Below, piece by piece: positions 17,501 to 26,166 of a stretch of DNA of 64,000 nt. A program made the position numbers and the translations under genes. Every line of letters begins with the position of its first letter. Within the stretch, counting starts at the first letter, position 1. This DNA is from Sphingomonas yunnanensis. Lineage in GTDB: Bacteria; Pseudomonadota; Alphaproteobacteria; Sphingomonadales; Sphingomonadaceae. Under the pieces are notes generated by a model. It was given only the letters and a program-made list of their open reading frames with translations. It had not been told where the DNA came from and made no database searches. The stretch spans positions 1-64,000 of the forward strand of contig NZ_JAIOKB010000009.1 of the NCBI RefSeq assembly GCF_019898765.1, written 5' to 3'.

Positions 17501-17598
17501 CAGTCCGCATTCGGGTGGCGCGGTGGCAAAGGCGGACCCTCGTTCAGCTCGATTGTTAACGGCTTGATCCGCAGCCGGAACGATGCATCGCGTTGCGC

Positions 17599-17787
17599 CT
17601 AGCCGCTTTCCCTCTGTGCTCCCTGATCTTCTTTCAGCATGTCAACGACCCGCGCCCACTCGACGCGGGCCCCGTCTACCGCTTCGTTGAGCTGAGCTTC
17701 GGCTACCGCGAGCGCCCGTTCACCGAAGGTCGCTTCGAGTTTTCGAACGAAGACGACAATAGGAGTAGCAGGCTCCAACTTGGTCAC
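17599..17787 (-). CDS. Short helical protein of unknown function
   Basis: A 62-residue product from a GTG at 17787 (preceded by TTCCGGA). The sequence reads FVRKLEATFGERALAVAEAQ and then a second helix with WARVVDMLKE. Short helical proteins with a GERAL...AEAQ...W..IV pattern are common orphans beside regulators in sphingomonads. A longer version from 17904 would overlap the response regulator gene and adds low-complexity residues. It lies just downstream of the single-domain response regulator and could be cotranscribed with it. Confidence 0.5.
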   Translation of the reverse strand: MTKLEPATPIVVFVRKLEATFGERALAVAEAQLNEAVDGARVEWARVVDMLKEDQGAQRESG

Positions 17788-17872
17788 TCCGGAACCGCCG
17801 ACCCTTCGCCGAGCGCGCTTCGGGCAACTTTCTGTCGGACTGTAGAAGTTGCAAGGGTCTGTCGATGAGCCG

Positions 17873-18262
17873 TTATGACGTTGCGAGTAAGCGGCGTACC
17901 TCAAGGGCTAGCGCGGTGGGTTCGAAGGGTTTTGCGAGGACGCCGATCGCACCTGCATTCTCGTATCGCTCGCGGTCACAGGCGCGCACCGAAGCGGTCA
18001 GGAAGGCGATTGCTATTGGCTGGGAGCGACCAGCGTTAATGGCTCTGGTCAGCGCGACCCCCTCGATGTCGGGCAGGTGGTTGTCCAGCAGTATCAGGTC
18101 GGGAGTCGGCGCCCGCCTCAGCCGATCGAGCGCCGCTCGCCCGCTATTGGCCGTGATGACCACAAGCTTGGGATCAAGCTGCAGGGAAAGGACGGCGATA
18201 GCGCTGATATCAGGATCGTCCTCGATCAGCATGATCACCTTGGGGCAGTCGTATGGGTCCAC
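17873..18262 (-). CDS. Single-domain response regulator (receiver only)
   Basis: The 129 residues form one receiver domain. It has an acidic pocket IEDDPD, phospho-acceptor Asp in LILLDNHLPD (about residue 59), Thr in FLTAS and Lys in VLAKPFEP. No output domain follows, so it probably passes phosphate or binds a partner, as CheY/Spo0F-like proteins do. The assigned GTG at 18262 is one of several possible starts. A GTG nearer the VIMLIEDD strand also exists. It is 110 bp downstream of the LuxR-type regulator on the same strand. No histidine kinase is nearby. Confidence 0.9.
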   Translation of the reverse strand: MDPYDCPKVIMLIEDDPDISAIAVLSLQLDPKLVVITANSGRAALDRLRRAPTPDLILLDNHLPDIEGVALTRAINAGRSQPIAIAFLTASVRACDRERYENAGAIGVLAKPFEPTALALEVRRLLATS

Positions 18263-18372
18263 GCTTTTACCCTACGTTACTAACACACTATGATAAGTCT
18301 CCTGGCTCCCCAACCATATCAAGCTAGCTAGCTGTATTCATTAGCCTTCTCCCGCCAAGAGTTCTGTGCGTC

Positions 18373-19005
18373 TCATCGACCGATGACCGGCTGAATGGTC
18401 AGTAGCGCCTGCGTGCGATTGCTCACCCCGAGCTTCCGAAAAGCAGCGGTCAGGTGTGCCTTGATGGTGGCTTCGGTGACGTCGAGCTCGCGCGCGATCT
18501 CTTTGTTCGACCGTCCATCCGCCAGCGCCATCAGGACGGTGAGTTGCGCGGGCGAAAGAGTGTCGAGCCTGGCTTTAAGGTCGCTGGTCGCGAGTGCTGC
18601 ATCAGCCGGCGGAAATATCGATTGTCCCCCATCGATCGCCCGCAGTTGTGCCGCGATCGTGTCTAGCGGCAAGCTCTTGAAGAGGTATCCTGCGGCGCCA
18701 AGCGCACGAGCAGCCTCGATCGAGCTCGGCTTCTCGGTGGCACTGACGATCACGATCCTGGTCGTTGGCGCATGTGCCTGCAAGGACAGCAGTGCCGAGA
18801 GGCCGTGCGCATCGGGCAGTTGGAGATCGAGCAGGATCATGCGCCATGCGCCTCGCTGCACGGCGCCGATTGCTTCCTTCGTTGAGCCAACGCCGACCAA
18901 AGACACTCCGGGCATCGCCGCACGAGCAGCAAGCGAAAGCCCCTCCCGCGTGAGCGGATGGTCGTCGATCACGAGGACGCGACCCCCGAGGCTCCGCTCT
19001 TCCAC
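18373..19005 (-). CDS. NarL/FixJ-type response regulator
   Basis: A 210-residue two-domain regulator. The receiver domain (about residues 8-125) has VLVIDDHP, phospho-acceptor Asp in ILLDLQLPD, and FKSLP with the conserved Lys. A C-terminal GerE/LuxR helix-turn-helix (about 145-205) contains LSPAQLTVLMALADGRSNKE and VTEATIKAHL. It probably activates transcription when phosphorylated. GTG at 19005 is the assigned start. The upstream 540 bp contain a perfect hairpin and a palindrome that could be operators. No partner kinase is in the window. Confidence 0.9.
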   Translation of the reverse strand: MEERSLGGRVLVIDDHPLTREGLSLAARAAMPGVSLVGVGSTKEAIGAVQRGAWRMILLDLQLPDAHGLSALLSLQAHAPTTRIVIVSATEKPSSIEAARALGAAGYLFKSLPLDTIAAQLRAIDGGQSIFPPADAALATSDLKARLDTLSPAQLTVLMALADGRSNKEIARELDVTEATIKAHLTAAFRKLGVSNRTQALLTIQPVIGR

Positions 19006-19548
19006 TATGCCGCAGCCGACTGTCGATACGGCAGCAAACTCAGCTCAGGGTTGAAACGATGATCCGAAGGGGTTCTGGACACCGCTAAGAGCGGTGCATC
19101 TCCTGATCCAACAACGCGCAAGCCGCTGCGCTTGTCCGCGATACGCCGGTAAGGGTTGGAGCGAGAATCATGGTTCATTAGCGCGCAACCCCGATCATGT
19201 CATGAGTGCGCGCTTGATCTACCTTACTGACCTGCCTTTGTCGTTGATCTAGATCCAAGCCCTCATGCGCCCGATCCAATAAGATGTTTCCCGGTGAGCT
19301 TATCAGCCCTGAATTGGCTTCTATTTGGTGCGATTTGCCGCCCGATTGAACGCGACCGGTCCGACCAGCGGGTCGTCAGCTATTCAGTTGGTCTCACTGG
19401 AACGGCACGCGATTGATGAACCAGCGCCTGATTTCGGGGGCGCTTAGGAAGCCGCGCACGTCAGCTTCCCGGGCGCTTGCGGCCCGGCCGTTTCTGGCAG
19501 GTTTGCGGACGGGCAGCTTTCAGGTGGCGATCTGCAAACGTGACCGTT
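19006..19548. other. Long intergenic region with small palindromes
   Basis: No gene is seen. CACCGCT-AAG-AGCGGTG (19080-19096) is a perfect 7-bp stem with a 3-nt loop, 75 bp upstream of the regulator start. TTGATCTAGATCCAA (19244-19258) contains the palindrome GATCTAGATC. At about 19470-19484, GGGCGCTTGCGGCCC matches the first block of the dispersed repeat but nothing else follows. Confidence 0.45.
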
Positions 19549-20073
19549 CTATTTAACGTCTCGCTGCAAACTGGGACAGGCCGCTTTGAACGTTTCAGGC
19601 TTCATTATAGCAAGGGTGTGATTGAAAGCAGCCGCATACTTCGAAGCCGACGCTTCGCACAATCTCTGTATTTTCATTGTTCGCGGCGGGCCAGACCAAC
19701 CCTCCGGCAGTTCCTCAAAGGGATCATCTTCGCCGTAATTAGAAAAAGGGGGGCGACAATCACCAAAGCCTGGCAAAGTATGATAGACCTCAACGCCGTT
19801 GGAGACGCCAGTAAGAAACCTCAGCCTTGGCTTGCCGGCGGCCGACCGAGCGTCCTTTCCCCCATCGCGCTTTTTGAAGTTCGTGATACAAACTTTTGCG
19901 CTTCGCAGATCTACCATTATCCTTCTTTTCAATGCAGGCGGCTGTCGCTCAAACCATGCCTTCTCTTCGGCCGCTATTAGCTGCGCGTCTTTCAGTCGCG
20001 AGCTTCGAGCTACCAGCGACCCGGCGGACGTTGCCCACACGATCGCGAACAGAATCGATACGATCCGATTCAT
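19549..20073 (-). CDS. Secreted hypothetical protein
   Basis: A 174-residue product with a signal peptide (MNRIVSILFAIVWATSAGS). A charged mature region carries two or three Cys residues (VCITNFKK, GDCRPP, RLCEAS). The start at 20073 follows a G-rich ribosome-binding site. The reading frame continues 64 codons upstream, but that extension is translation of dispersed repeat copy e and should be discarded. I do not recognise the family. It is the first of a series of small exported orphan proteins on this strand. Confidence 0.65.
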   Translation of the reverse strand: MNRIVSILFAIVWATSAGSLVARSSRLKDAQLIAAEEKAWFERQPPALKRRIMVDLRSAKVCITNFKKRDGGKDARSAAGKPRLRFLTGVSNGVEVYHTLPGFGDCRPPFSNYGEDDPFEELPEGWSGPPRTMKIQRLCEASASKYAAAFNHTLAIMKPETFKAACPSLQRDVK

Positions 20074-20133
20074 TAGCCCCCCCTGAGCGTCGGATTCGGA
20101 GTTTGCTCCCGCTGCGTCAGAACGTCCATATCT

Positions 20134-20275
20134 GGGCGCTCGCGGCCCCTGCCCTCTCGTGCCGAGGACCCAAAAGCAGTCTTCCGGCCGCGACTCACAG
20201 GGTCCCGCAACCAGACATTCATTCAGGTTGCCGGATGACCGTCGATCATCCGGCAAGCTGGCCATCTGGTGGCAA
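20134..20275 (+). repeat. Dispersed intergenic repeat, copy e
   Basis: The 5' block is excellent (GGGCGCTCGCGGCCCCTGCC, CTCTCGTGCCGAGGACCCAA). The middle is diverged (TTCATTCAGGTTGCCGGATG), and it ends near a TGGCAATTAG remnant. It lies 60 bp upstream of the secreted-protein gene at 20073. Confidence 0.8.
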
Positions 20276-20308
20276 TTAGAGGGGCGGGCTGGTATACCAC
20301 GCTGACAA

Positions 20309-20983
20309 TTAGATCGCCTTTTCGTGCTTCCATCCGTCGTTCGTCAGTATGACGGCTGCTTTGGCATCAAGGCTCTCTGCGGTATTACGTGCCAGATTAG
20401 GGAAAGCGGCCTTCATCTTTTGGTTTTTTGCCCATCCGGGAAGGTCCGCCAGATGGTACTTATAGCTCACCTGCGAGAGCGTCATACCCATCATGTCGGC
20501 TGGCTGTGTGAAGTTAGTGATTTCGTCGACGTGCGGCTTACCGTAGCATAGGCCGGACCGCTTACCGCCCATCACCGAGGGCCTAGCATCGTCTTCAAAG
20601 GCTGCCTTACCTTCGCTGGTAAAGTCATAGGCGAGAACGGCCACCTTGCGCTCGGCACCACCGAACATATTCTCCTGCTCGATTACAGTCGTCGTCTTCT
20701 TCATGAGACCCGCATCGACAAGGGCCTCAAGTGGCGCAAGCCGCCTCTGTCGGGACTCCTCCGCGAAGGGCTGCGCCTTCGGCGTAGCCTCGACATAGGC
20801 AGGAAGCGCGTTATACTTCTGCCCCGGTGCGGTGACTGTCCCGTCGGGGACGTCGAGACATGGTGGTCCCTTCTCGATCCATTCGTTGATCGCATGCTCG
20901 AAGTTGCTCTTGTTCGCCTCCTTGGAATTGGAACAGCCCGCAAGGGCGATTGTCGACAAGGCGAGTATGGGGACGACCTTCAT
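20309..20983 (-). CDS. Lipoprotein of unknown function
   Basis: A 224-residue lipoprotein. A short signal sequence ends in the lipobox IALAGC, giving a mature N-terminal Cys at about residue 16. The mature part is mixed helix and sheet with the segments CLDVPDGTV and VAVLAYDFTSEGKAAF. An AGGAGCT ribosome-binding site precedes the ATG at 20983. Several sphingomonad and gammaproteobacterial lipoproteins share this kind of YDFTSEGK element, but I cannot name a family. It lies beside other exported orphans on the same strand, separated from the next by a repeat copy. Confidence 0.75.
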   Translation of the reverse strand: MKVVPILALSTIALAGCSNSKEANKSNFEHAINEWIEKGPPCLDVPDGTVTAPGQKYNALPAYVEATPKAQPFAEESRQRRLAPLEALVDAGLMKKTTTVIEQENMFGGAERKVAVLAYDFTSEGKAAFEDDARPSVMGGKRSGLCYGKPHVDEITNFTQPADMMGMTLSQVSYKYHLADLPGWAKNQKMKAAFPNLARNTAESLDAKAAVILTNDGWKHEKAI

Positions 20984-21207
20984 CCGGCGAGCTCCTGACG
21001 TTGATTGCCCATCTTAGCTAAGGAGGCGTAGGTTGCCACCCTAGCCCGTAGGTGCAACTCTCAAAACTTAGGCCATTGTCGTCCGGAGATTTCCAAACCT
21101 CACGGCTCGAGCGCACGATATACGGACCTCAAGAAGCGGCCCTGAAGCAAACATTGGCTCAACGTCATCCATGTGTGTTGGCAACGCTTTTCGACGCCGG
21201 CGGTCGG

Positions 21208-22932
21208 TTACCTTTCGATAAAATAGCTAAAGCTGCGCATCTCATTGGCTGCGAGGTCAAACGGAAGGATCCAACCTCGTTCGCCCCTTTTGGCATCCGC
21301 CGGCTGCCCCTTGATCCCGAACGGTAGCGTCATCTCGACTTTGATCATCGTGTTCCGCGCATTGCTGACATCGATCCGCCACTGCTCGCGCCTGGCGCTT
21401 CGCGTGAGCAGAGTGCGCGTCCATGCCATGTCAAGCGTCTCGCCGAATGGGAGCGAGACCTTCTCGCCGACCGCCAGATCGTCGATCGAAGCCTCGCCCG
21501 CAAACAGCTCGCGCCCTCCGCGGCGGGCGAACAGCGACACTGATCCGGCCGGCAGCGGCACCCCCAGCCCCTCCGTTCCGACATTGCGGCCGCGCAGCTC
21601 GAATGGCGTGGGTTGCACCGCGCGCCCCGACACGTAACCTCCTGCGGCGTCGATCAGGTACACGCGCTCGAAGCTGGCCGAAGGCTGCACGAGCATCGCG
21701 ACCTGCTTCTGCGCCTGGGCCGCGACGGTAACCCGCATCGGCACCCGGTACAGCTTCAAGTCGCCCAGCGCCTCGACTTGCGCCTGCGCGCCCTTCGCCA
21801 CCGCAACTGCCGGCGCGGGCGGCGGCGGAGGCGGGGGTGGAGGCGGCGGTGGCGGTGGCGGGGGAGCGGCCATGGCCGCCATCTGCAAAAGCTCTCGACG
21901 CTGCGAGACGGAACGCCGCGCGCCCGTCACGACGATGTCCGCACCGTCCGCAAAGAACGCCTCGGCCTGCAATCGCTTTTCCCTCGCCCGCCGCTGCTTG
22001 CGCGTCTCAAAGCTACCCGCGGCATTGGTGCCGACAGCGTTGAACGCCGACAGGTCATTGCCCGACGGCAGCGGTAGCGGCGTGAACACCCGCTTTGGGT
22101 GTGTGCTCGTCACGTCGATGGGCCAGCATTGCAGGTCCAGCCACGCGCTTGGCGGAGGTGGCGGAGGCGCGTTCCCGCGCTTGTTAGGCTTGCCGGCGAT
22201 CACCTGCAGCCGCGCGTCGCGAAAGCTCTGCTGCCCACCATTGGCGACCGTGAGCCACGCGAACAGAGCCACCTTGTTACCGTCGGGCGCCAATCGCCCG
22301 ACGTAATTAGCCGACCAATCAAAGCCCTGCGCCATGTACGTCAGCTGGACGGTCGCGGTCGTCGCCTGCGCCGCGCGCGTCAGGATCGACAGCGTCGGCC
22401 GTGCTGTGAGGGTGTCGGGCAGCCGGTCGTAGAGTATCCGCTCAGGCAGCCCCGAACAGCGCAGCGCTTCCACCCCGATCTCAGTCTGCAGCACAACGCC
22501 GCCGTCAGGCCCGGCCCGGACAATCGCCGTCTCCTCGCGGACCTTGCCGGTGGCGGGGTCAGTGCGTCGCAGCCGCACTCGCCTCTTCAGATAGGCGTCG
22601 ACCAGCCCGGCCGGAGAGATCAGCCGGGCGTCGCGGTTCTTCTCGCGCACGCCGCTCGGCAGACCCGTGACGATCGCGGTTTCCGGTAGCAGCCCCTCCG
22701 CGACGTCCTCGAAGCGGATCTGGCTGTCGCCGCGCGGCACTGTGATCGTGCGAGTCTCGGTGATGAGGGCGTAGCCGCCCGGCCAGTTCCCCTGCATCGC
22801 GCCCGTGCGATACGGATCGCGGTACACCGTCACCGCTACGTCGGACACGTCGCGCGACACCACGACCTGCGGCTCGGCCGCGGCGGGCGCCGCGAGCGCC
22901 AGCAGCAACAGCAGTAAGGCCCGCCGCAGCAC
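21208..22932 (-). CDS. DUF4139 exported protein with poly-proline tract
   Basis: The 574 residues open with a signal peptide (MLRRALLLLLLALAAPAAA). They carry the N-terminal DUF4140-like region and the C-terminal DUF4139 beta-rich region (TYMAQGFDWSANYVGRL, then PFGIKGQPADAKRGERG). Between them sits an unusual insert. ADIVVTGARRSVSQRREL resembles the TonB-box/plug start of sphingomonad receptors, and it is followed by a run of about sixteen prolines encoded by a purine/pyrimidine-skewed repeat. The GTG at 22932 lies 3 bp after the stop of the related gene 22936-24330, so the two form an operon. DUF4139 function is unknown. It is probably periplasmic or attached to the outer membrane. Confidence 0.85.
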   Translation of the reverse strand: MLRRALLLLLLALAAPAAAEPQVVVSRDVSDVAVTVYRDPYRTGAMQGNWPGGYALITETRTITVPRGDSQIRFEDVAEGLLPETAIVTGLPSGVREKNRDARLISPAGLVDAYLKRRVRLRRTDPATGKVREETAIVRAGPDGGVVLQTEIGVEALRCSGLPERILYDRLPDTLTARPTLSILTRAAQATTATVQLTYMAQGFDWSANYVGRLAPDGNKVALFAWLTVANGGQQSFRDARLQVIAGKPNKRGNAPPPPPPSAWLDLQCWPIDVTSTHPKRVFTPLPLPSGNDLSAFNAVGTNAAGSFETRKQRRAREKRLQAEAFFADGADIVVTGARRSVSQRRELLQMAAMAAPPPPPPPPPPPPPPPPAPAVAVAKGAQAQVEALGDLKLYRVPMRVTVAAQAQKQVAMLVQPSASFERVYLIDAAGGYVSGRAVQPTPFELRGRNVGTEGLGVPLPAGSVSLFARRGGRELFAGEASIDDLAVGEKVSLPFGETLDMAWTRTLLTRSARREQWRIDVSNARNTMIKVEMTLPFGIKGQPADAKRGERGWILPFDLAANEMRSFSYFIER

Positions 22933-22935
22933 CGC

Positions 22936-24330
22936 TCAGTACCGCGTGTCGAACGTCGCTGTGAGGTCGGTCGCGCCGTTTGCCTGCACTGGCACCTTCC
23001 ACTCGATGCGGTCGGCCGACACGCGCTCGCCCGACAAGCTCTGATCGACGACCTTGACGTCGCCCCATAGCCCGTCCTGCGCCAGGTCGACGGTGACCGG
23101 CGCGTCGCGCGCATTGGTCAGCGTGTAGGCCATCCTGGTTCGCCAACGCCCCCTCGCGAGGCGGGTCCGCTCGGCGACCAAGACCTTGACCTTGACGTCG
23201 AACGCCTCGCCTGTCCGGATCGACATCGACGACCCCATCGGCGTGTGCGGGATGCGGTTCTCGCCGATGAACTGCGGATCGCCGCGCGCGTCGCGCATGT
23301 AGACGCGAACGGTGCCCGCAGGCAGCTGATCGCCCAGCCCGCCCGCGCGCGAGGTCGAGAACTTGATCGCGGTGGCCGCGCTGCGCGGGACGTCGTTGCC
23401 GCCCAGCCAGCCGTTGCTGAACTCGTACGCCTTCCGCGCGGCGGTCGCCTTCACGTCGAGGAAGCTGACCTGCTTCTGCTGCGCGTTGGCGAGCGTCGTC
23501 CGCTCGGCGAGCGGATAGAGGTAGAAATCGCCAAGCCGCTGGCGGGTGCCCGTCTCGGTGCCCGCCTGCTCGATCGCGGCCTCGTCGCCCAGCGCGGCGA
23601 AGCGATTAGCAGCGCCACCGACGTTGCCGGCCACCAGCAGCGTTTCGGCGCGGGCGAAGGTCGTGCCGGTGTTGTTGGTCAGCGTCACCCAGCCCTGAAC
23701 ATCGATCGCCCCCGCCTTCTCGTCGAACAGCGCGACATAATCGCTCGTCCAGCCCAGCCCCGGTGTCAAATAGGACAGCCGGGTCTGCACCGGCCCGGCC
23801 TGCGCCGCCTCGACTGTCACCGACAGGGTCGGGCGAGCGCGCAGGTTCTCGGGCACCTCATCGAAGACGACCCGCACTGGCAGCCCGTCGTCACGCAGCA
23901 CCTCGATTCGATTGCCGATCTGCAACACGATGCCGCCGTTCGCCGCGAGCACGCGCGCCTGCTCGCGGGTTTCCGCGCCGGTCGCAGGGTTGGTGCGAAC
24001 GATGGTGACGACCCGGCCGACCGCCTTCTCCATCAGCTTGTCCGGGGACAGCAGGTCGTAATCGAAGTTCTGCTCGACGATGCCCACACCCGAGCCGCTC
24101 AACGTCACCGTTTCCGGACGGATCTGTGCGGAAACGTCCGGAAATTCCTGGCGGCTGCGCCCTTGAGCCAGCGTAAGCGTACGGGCGTCTTGAACCAGCG
24201 ACACGCCATTGTTGTAGATGGTAACCTGCACGTCACCCTGCGCGGTCTGTCCACTCTGCGCGCCCTGCCCCGTTTGCGCCAGCGCCGCCGCGGGCCATAT
24301 CGCCACGCCCATGACCCACCATTGCCGCAT
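22936..24330 (-). CDS. DUF4139 exported protein, first gene of the pair
   Basis: A 464-residue protein with a signal peptide (GVAIWPAAALAQ) and a DUF4139 fold. It has VQVTIYNNGVSLVQDARTL at the N-terminus, then LSYLTPGLGWTSDYVALFDE in the core, and ends in the DLTATFDTRY strand usual for the family. GGAGGGC precedes the ATG. It is paralogous to the downstream 574-residue protein, which differs by the proline-rich insert. Tandem DUF4139 genes are common in sphingomonads, and their role is not established. Repeat copy f lies upstream of the start. Confidence 0.9.
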   Translation of the reverse strand: MRQWWVMGVAIWPAAALAQTGQGAQSGQTAQGDVQVTIYNNGVSLVQDARTLTLAQGRSRQEFPDVSAQIRPETVTLSGSGVGIVEQNFDYDLLSPDKLMEKAVGRVVTIVRTNPATGAETREQARVLAANGGIVLQIGNRIEVLRDDGLPVRVVFDEVPENLRARPTLSVTVEAAQAGPVQTRLSYLTPGLGWTSDYVALFDEKAGAIDVQGWVTLTNNTGTTFARAETLLVAGNVGGAANRFAALGDEAAIEQAGTETGTRQRLGDFYLYPLAERTTLANAQQKQVSFLDVKATAARKAYEFSNGWLGGNDVPRSAATAIKFSTSRAGGLGDQLPAGTVRVYMRDARGDPQFIGENRIPHTPMGSSMSIRTGEAFDVKVKVLVAERTRLARGRWRTRMAYTLTNARDAPVTVDLAQDGLWGDVKVVDQSLSGERVSADRIEWKVPVQANGATDLTATFDTRY

Positions 24331-24510
24331 TGCGCCCTCCGATTTGTGACAAGGCTAGCAAGTAGATCCTCCAGCCGAAAGCCGTCTCGACACGAGGATC
24401 GCAGGCGAAGCCGAGCGTTCGTGCTGAGAAAATCGCCTAAGCTGTGACCGCCCGACCCGGCTCTTCATCAATCGCACCGTGAAGGGGTCCACGTCGGCAC
24501 CATCATCGGT

Positions 24511-24650
24511 GCGGAGTGACGACCCATTCGCGCTCACTCAGAGCCGGCTGCCGGTACTCCATACTTTGGACGCTCGTTCATGTCGGCGTTCCAGCCTCCC
24601 GGGCCTCCCCGCACAGCTGTCCGGCTGGCCTGACGACAGGAAAGCGGCTG
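24511..24650 (+). repeat. Dispersed intergenic repeat, copy f (diverged)
   Basis: The 5' block is degraded. The rest is clear: GACGACCCATTCGCGCTCAC, TACTCCATACTTTGGACGCT, CGTTCATGTCGGCGTTCCAG and CAGCTGTCCGGCTGGCCTGA, ending ACAGGAAAGCGG. It lies upstream of the DUF4139 operon. Confidence 0.75.
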
Positions 24651-24793
24651 GTCGGGTTTCGGCAAGGCGAACGCCGATAGCTGCTGCGGCAGTCGACGTT
24701 CCATCTCCGAGGAAGATCCGTTCGGGACCTTAAAGGTCTGCATGCCGTGGTAAAAACCGCGAATACCGGCACGTCGATTTGGTGAGGTGTGGC

Positions 24794-25087
24794 GTGGCTA
24801 TAATCCAAGCTGCTTTTCTGGTTTGCACAGCCATCCTCGCTGATGCTTCAGTCGCGCAATCAGTCACCCCAATTGCGACGCAGCAGGGCGAGGCGTCCGG
24901 TTTACCGGCACGGCCCTCGACCTATCCGCTCACGCAGGCCGATTTGCTTGTGCTTCGTCAAGCTCTGCGGCCAAAGGATGAGCGGACTCCGAGGCAGCGC
25001 TGCTTGGACAAAGAGCGGCGCATGCTGGGGGGGCACGTTTCCGATCTCGCTGCAGCCGCTATTGACCTGAAGTGCAGTCAGCTGTGA
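24794..25087 (+). CDS. Small secreted protein with two cysteines
   Basis: About 97 residues from a GTG at 24794. In-frame TTG 24779 and GTG 24782 starts would add a few residues. The signal peptide AAFLVCTAILADASVAQS is followed by a Pro-rich linker and a helical end, QRCLDKERRMLGGHVSDLAA...LKCSQL. The two Cys residues flanking a helix could form a disulfide. I do not recognise the family. It is one of the few plus-strand genes in this run of exported orphans. Confidence 0.55.
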   Translation: MAIIQAAFLVCTAILADASVAQSVTPIATQQGEASGLPARPSTYPLTQADLLVLRQALRPKDERTPRQRCLDKERRMLGGHVSDLAAAAIDLKCSQL

Positions 25088-25278
25088 CATGCCGCTTAAG
25101 GTGCGTTTGTGAACGAACGACCGCTTTAAGGCGGCTGGATTGCGGGCAAGGTTTGGGCGCTAACGGTCGTCGCAAGCGGGTTTCGCGCGGGTACAGGAGC
25201 GCGCTCGGGGCGTCCGCAGGGGGGCACAAACGGCATCGCGGCGGAGGACGACTTCGCCGCAGTGTGCCTGCTAAAAGT

Positions 25279-25563
25279 CTAGACGGCTTGGAATGCGAAA
25301 CCCAGCCAAACGTAAGCTGCTTTGAACGCTAGCGATGAGACCCCGACTATCAACGCGCCAGGAAGAGGATCACGCCTCGCAAGCCGAGCGAGGGTCAACG
25401 TGAGCACGATCATCAGCAGGGGGATACCTAGAAGAGGTATGGTGTCATGATTGTAGGTGCCACGATCATCGTAGAGGCCGGAGTGCCAGAAAAACGCTAT
25501 AGCGGAGATCAAGGACACGGGCCAAAACGCGCACCCCAACGCCGTTAGAACGTAGGTTTTCAT
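25279..25563 (-). CDS. Small integral membrane protein, three helices
   Basis: A 94-residue protein from ATG 25563 with three hydrophobic segments: TALGCAFWPVSLISAIAFF, then LLGIPLLMIVLTLTLARLA, and a C-terminal LIVGVSSLAFKAAYVWLGF. A polar loop (HSGLYDDRGTYNHDT) follows the first helix. The longer version from 25650 is repeat-adjacent sequence and is discarded. No family is recognised. Repeat copy g begins 38 bp upstream of the start, so its promoter would have to lie in or beyond the repeat. Confidence 0.6.
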   Translation of the reverse strand: MKTYVLTALGCAFWPVSLISAIAFFWHSGLYDDRGTYNHDTIPLLGIPLLMIVLTLTLARLARRDPLPGALIVGVSSLAFKAAYVWLGFAFQAV

Positions 25564-25600
25564 ACCGTCAGGATGCCTTTGAAAACGAGCGTCTGCCAGT

Positions 25601-25765
25601 GTGCGCTTGCTACCCCCGTCTCTCTTGAGCGAGAACCCATGATCGGTCACTCAGGTGCCCCTCCCCGCTTCCCAACTCCGGCCGCTCGTTCACCTCGCCG
25701 CTCGAGCCGTTCGGGCGTTCCGCGCAGCTGTCCGGCTGGCCTGATTTGGCAGGGAAAGCGGATGG
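25601..25765 (+). repeat. Dispersed intergenic repeat, copy g (near full length)
   Basis: The blocks are GTGCGCTTGCTACCCCCGTC, GCGAGAACCCATGATCGGTC, ACTCAGGTGCCCCTCCCCGC, TTCCCAACTCCGGCCGCTCG, TTCACCTCGCCGCTCGAGCC and GCTGTCCGGCTGGCCTGATT, ending TGGCAGGGAAAGCGGAT. Preservation is very good in the central and 3' blocks. Confidence 0.9.
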
Positions 25766-25912
25766 GCGGCTCTCCGGAGGATACGAGCGATAGCGAACAT
25801 GCCGGCTGGTGACCGCGCGGAGGTAACCTCAGCCTCGATGAGCGCTCTGAGGATCACCGGGTTGATCAGCGTTAACGTGGACCAGAGAAGTTCGCACTAG
25901 GTCCGACGCGCG

Positions 25913-26089
25913 ATGAATGATCCAGCACACCTCCGCGCCGAAGCTGCCGCCTACCAAGCTCTTGCGTCGGAAACCCTCGGAGAGTCGATGATCGAGGCGC
26001 TTAATCAGTCAATGCTTTCGCTGGAGGCGCTAGCTTCCGAATTGGAGGCGCTGCAAGCGAAGACAGCACGCAGCACAGACGGACAGTGA
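25913..26089 (+). CDS. Short helical protein, 58 residues
   Basis: An ATG at 25913 opens MNDPAHLRAEAAAYQALASE, which continues as an amphipathic helical protein rich in Glu, Ala and Leu (SLEALASELEALQAK), ending at TGA 26087-26089. The heptad-like spacing suggests a coiled coil. Codon third positions are mostly G or C as in neighbouring genes, which favours a real gene. No convincing ribosome-binding site is seen. Function is unknown. Confidence 0.45.
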   Translation: MNDPAHLRAEAAAYQALASETLGESMIEALNQSMLSLEALASELEALQAKTARSTDGQ

Positions 26090-26166
26090 GCCACGACCTG
26101 AGGATACAGAGCGGGTGCGACCGCCTGCGTGCGGCCTAGGAGATCTGAAAGGCGTACAAACGTGAC

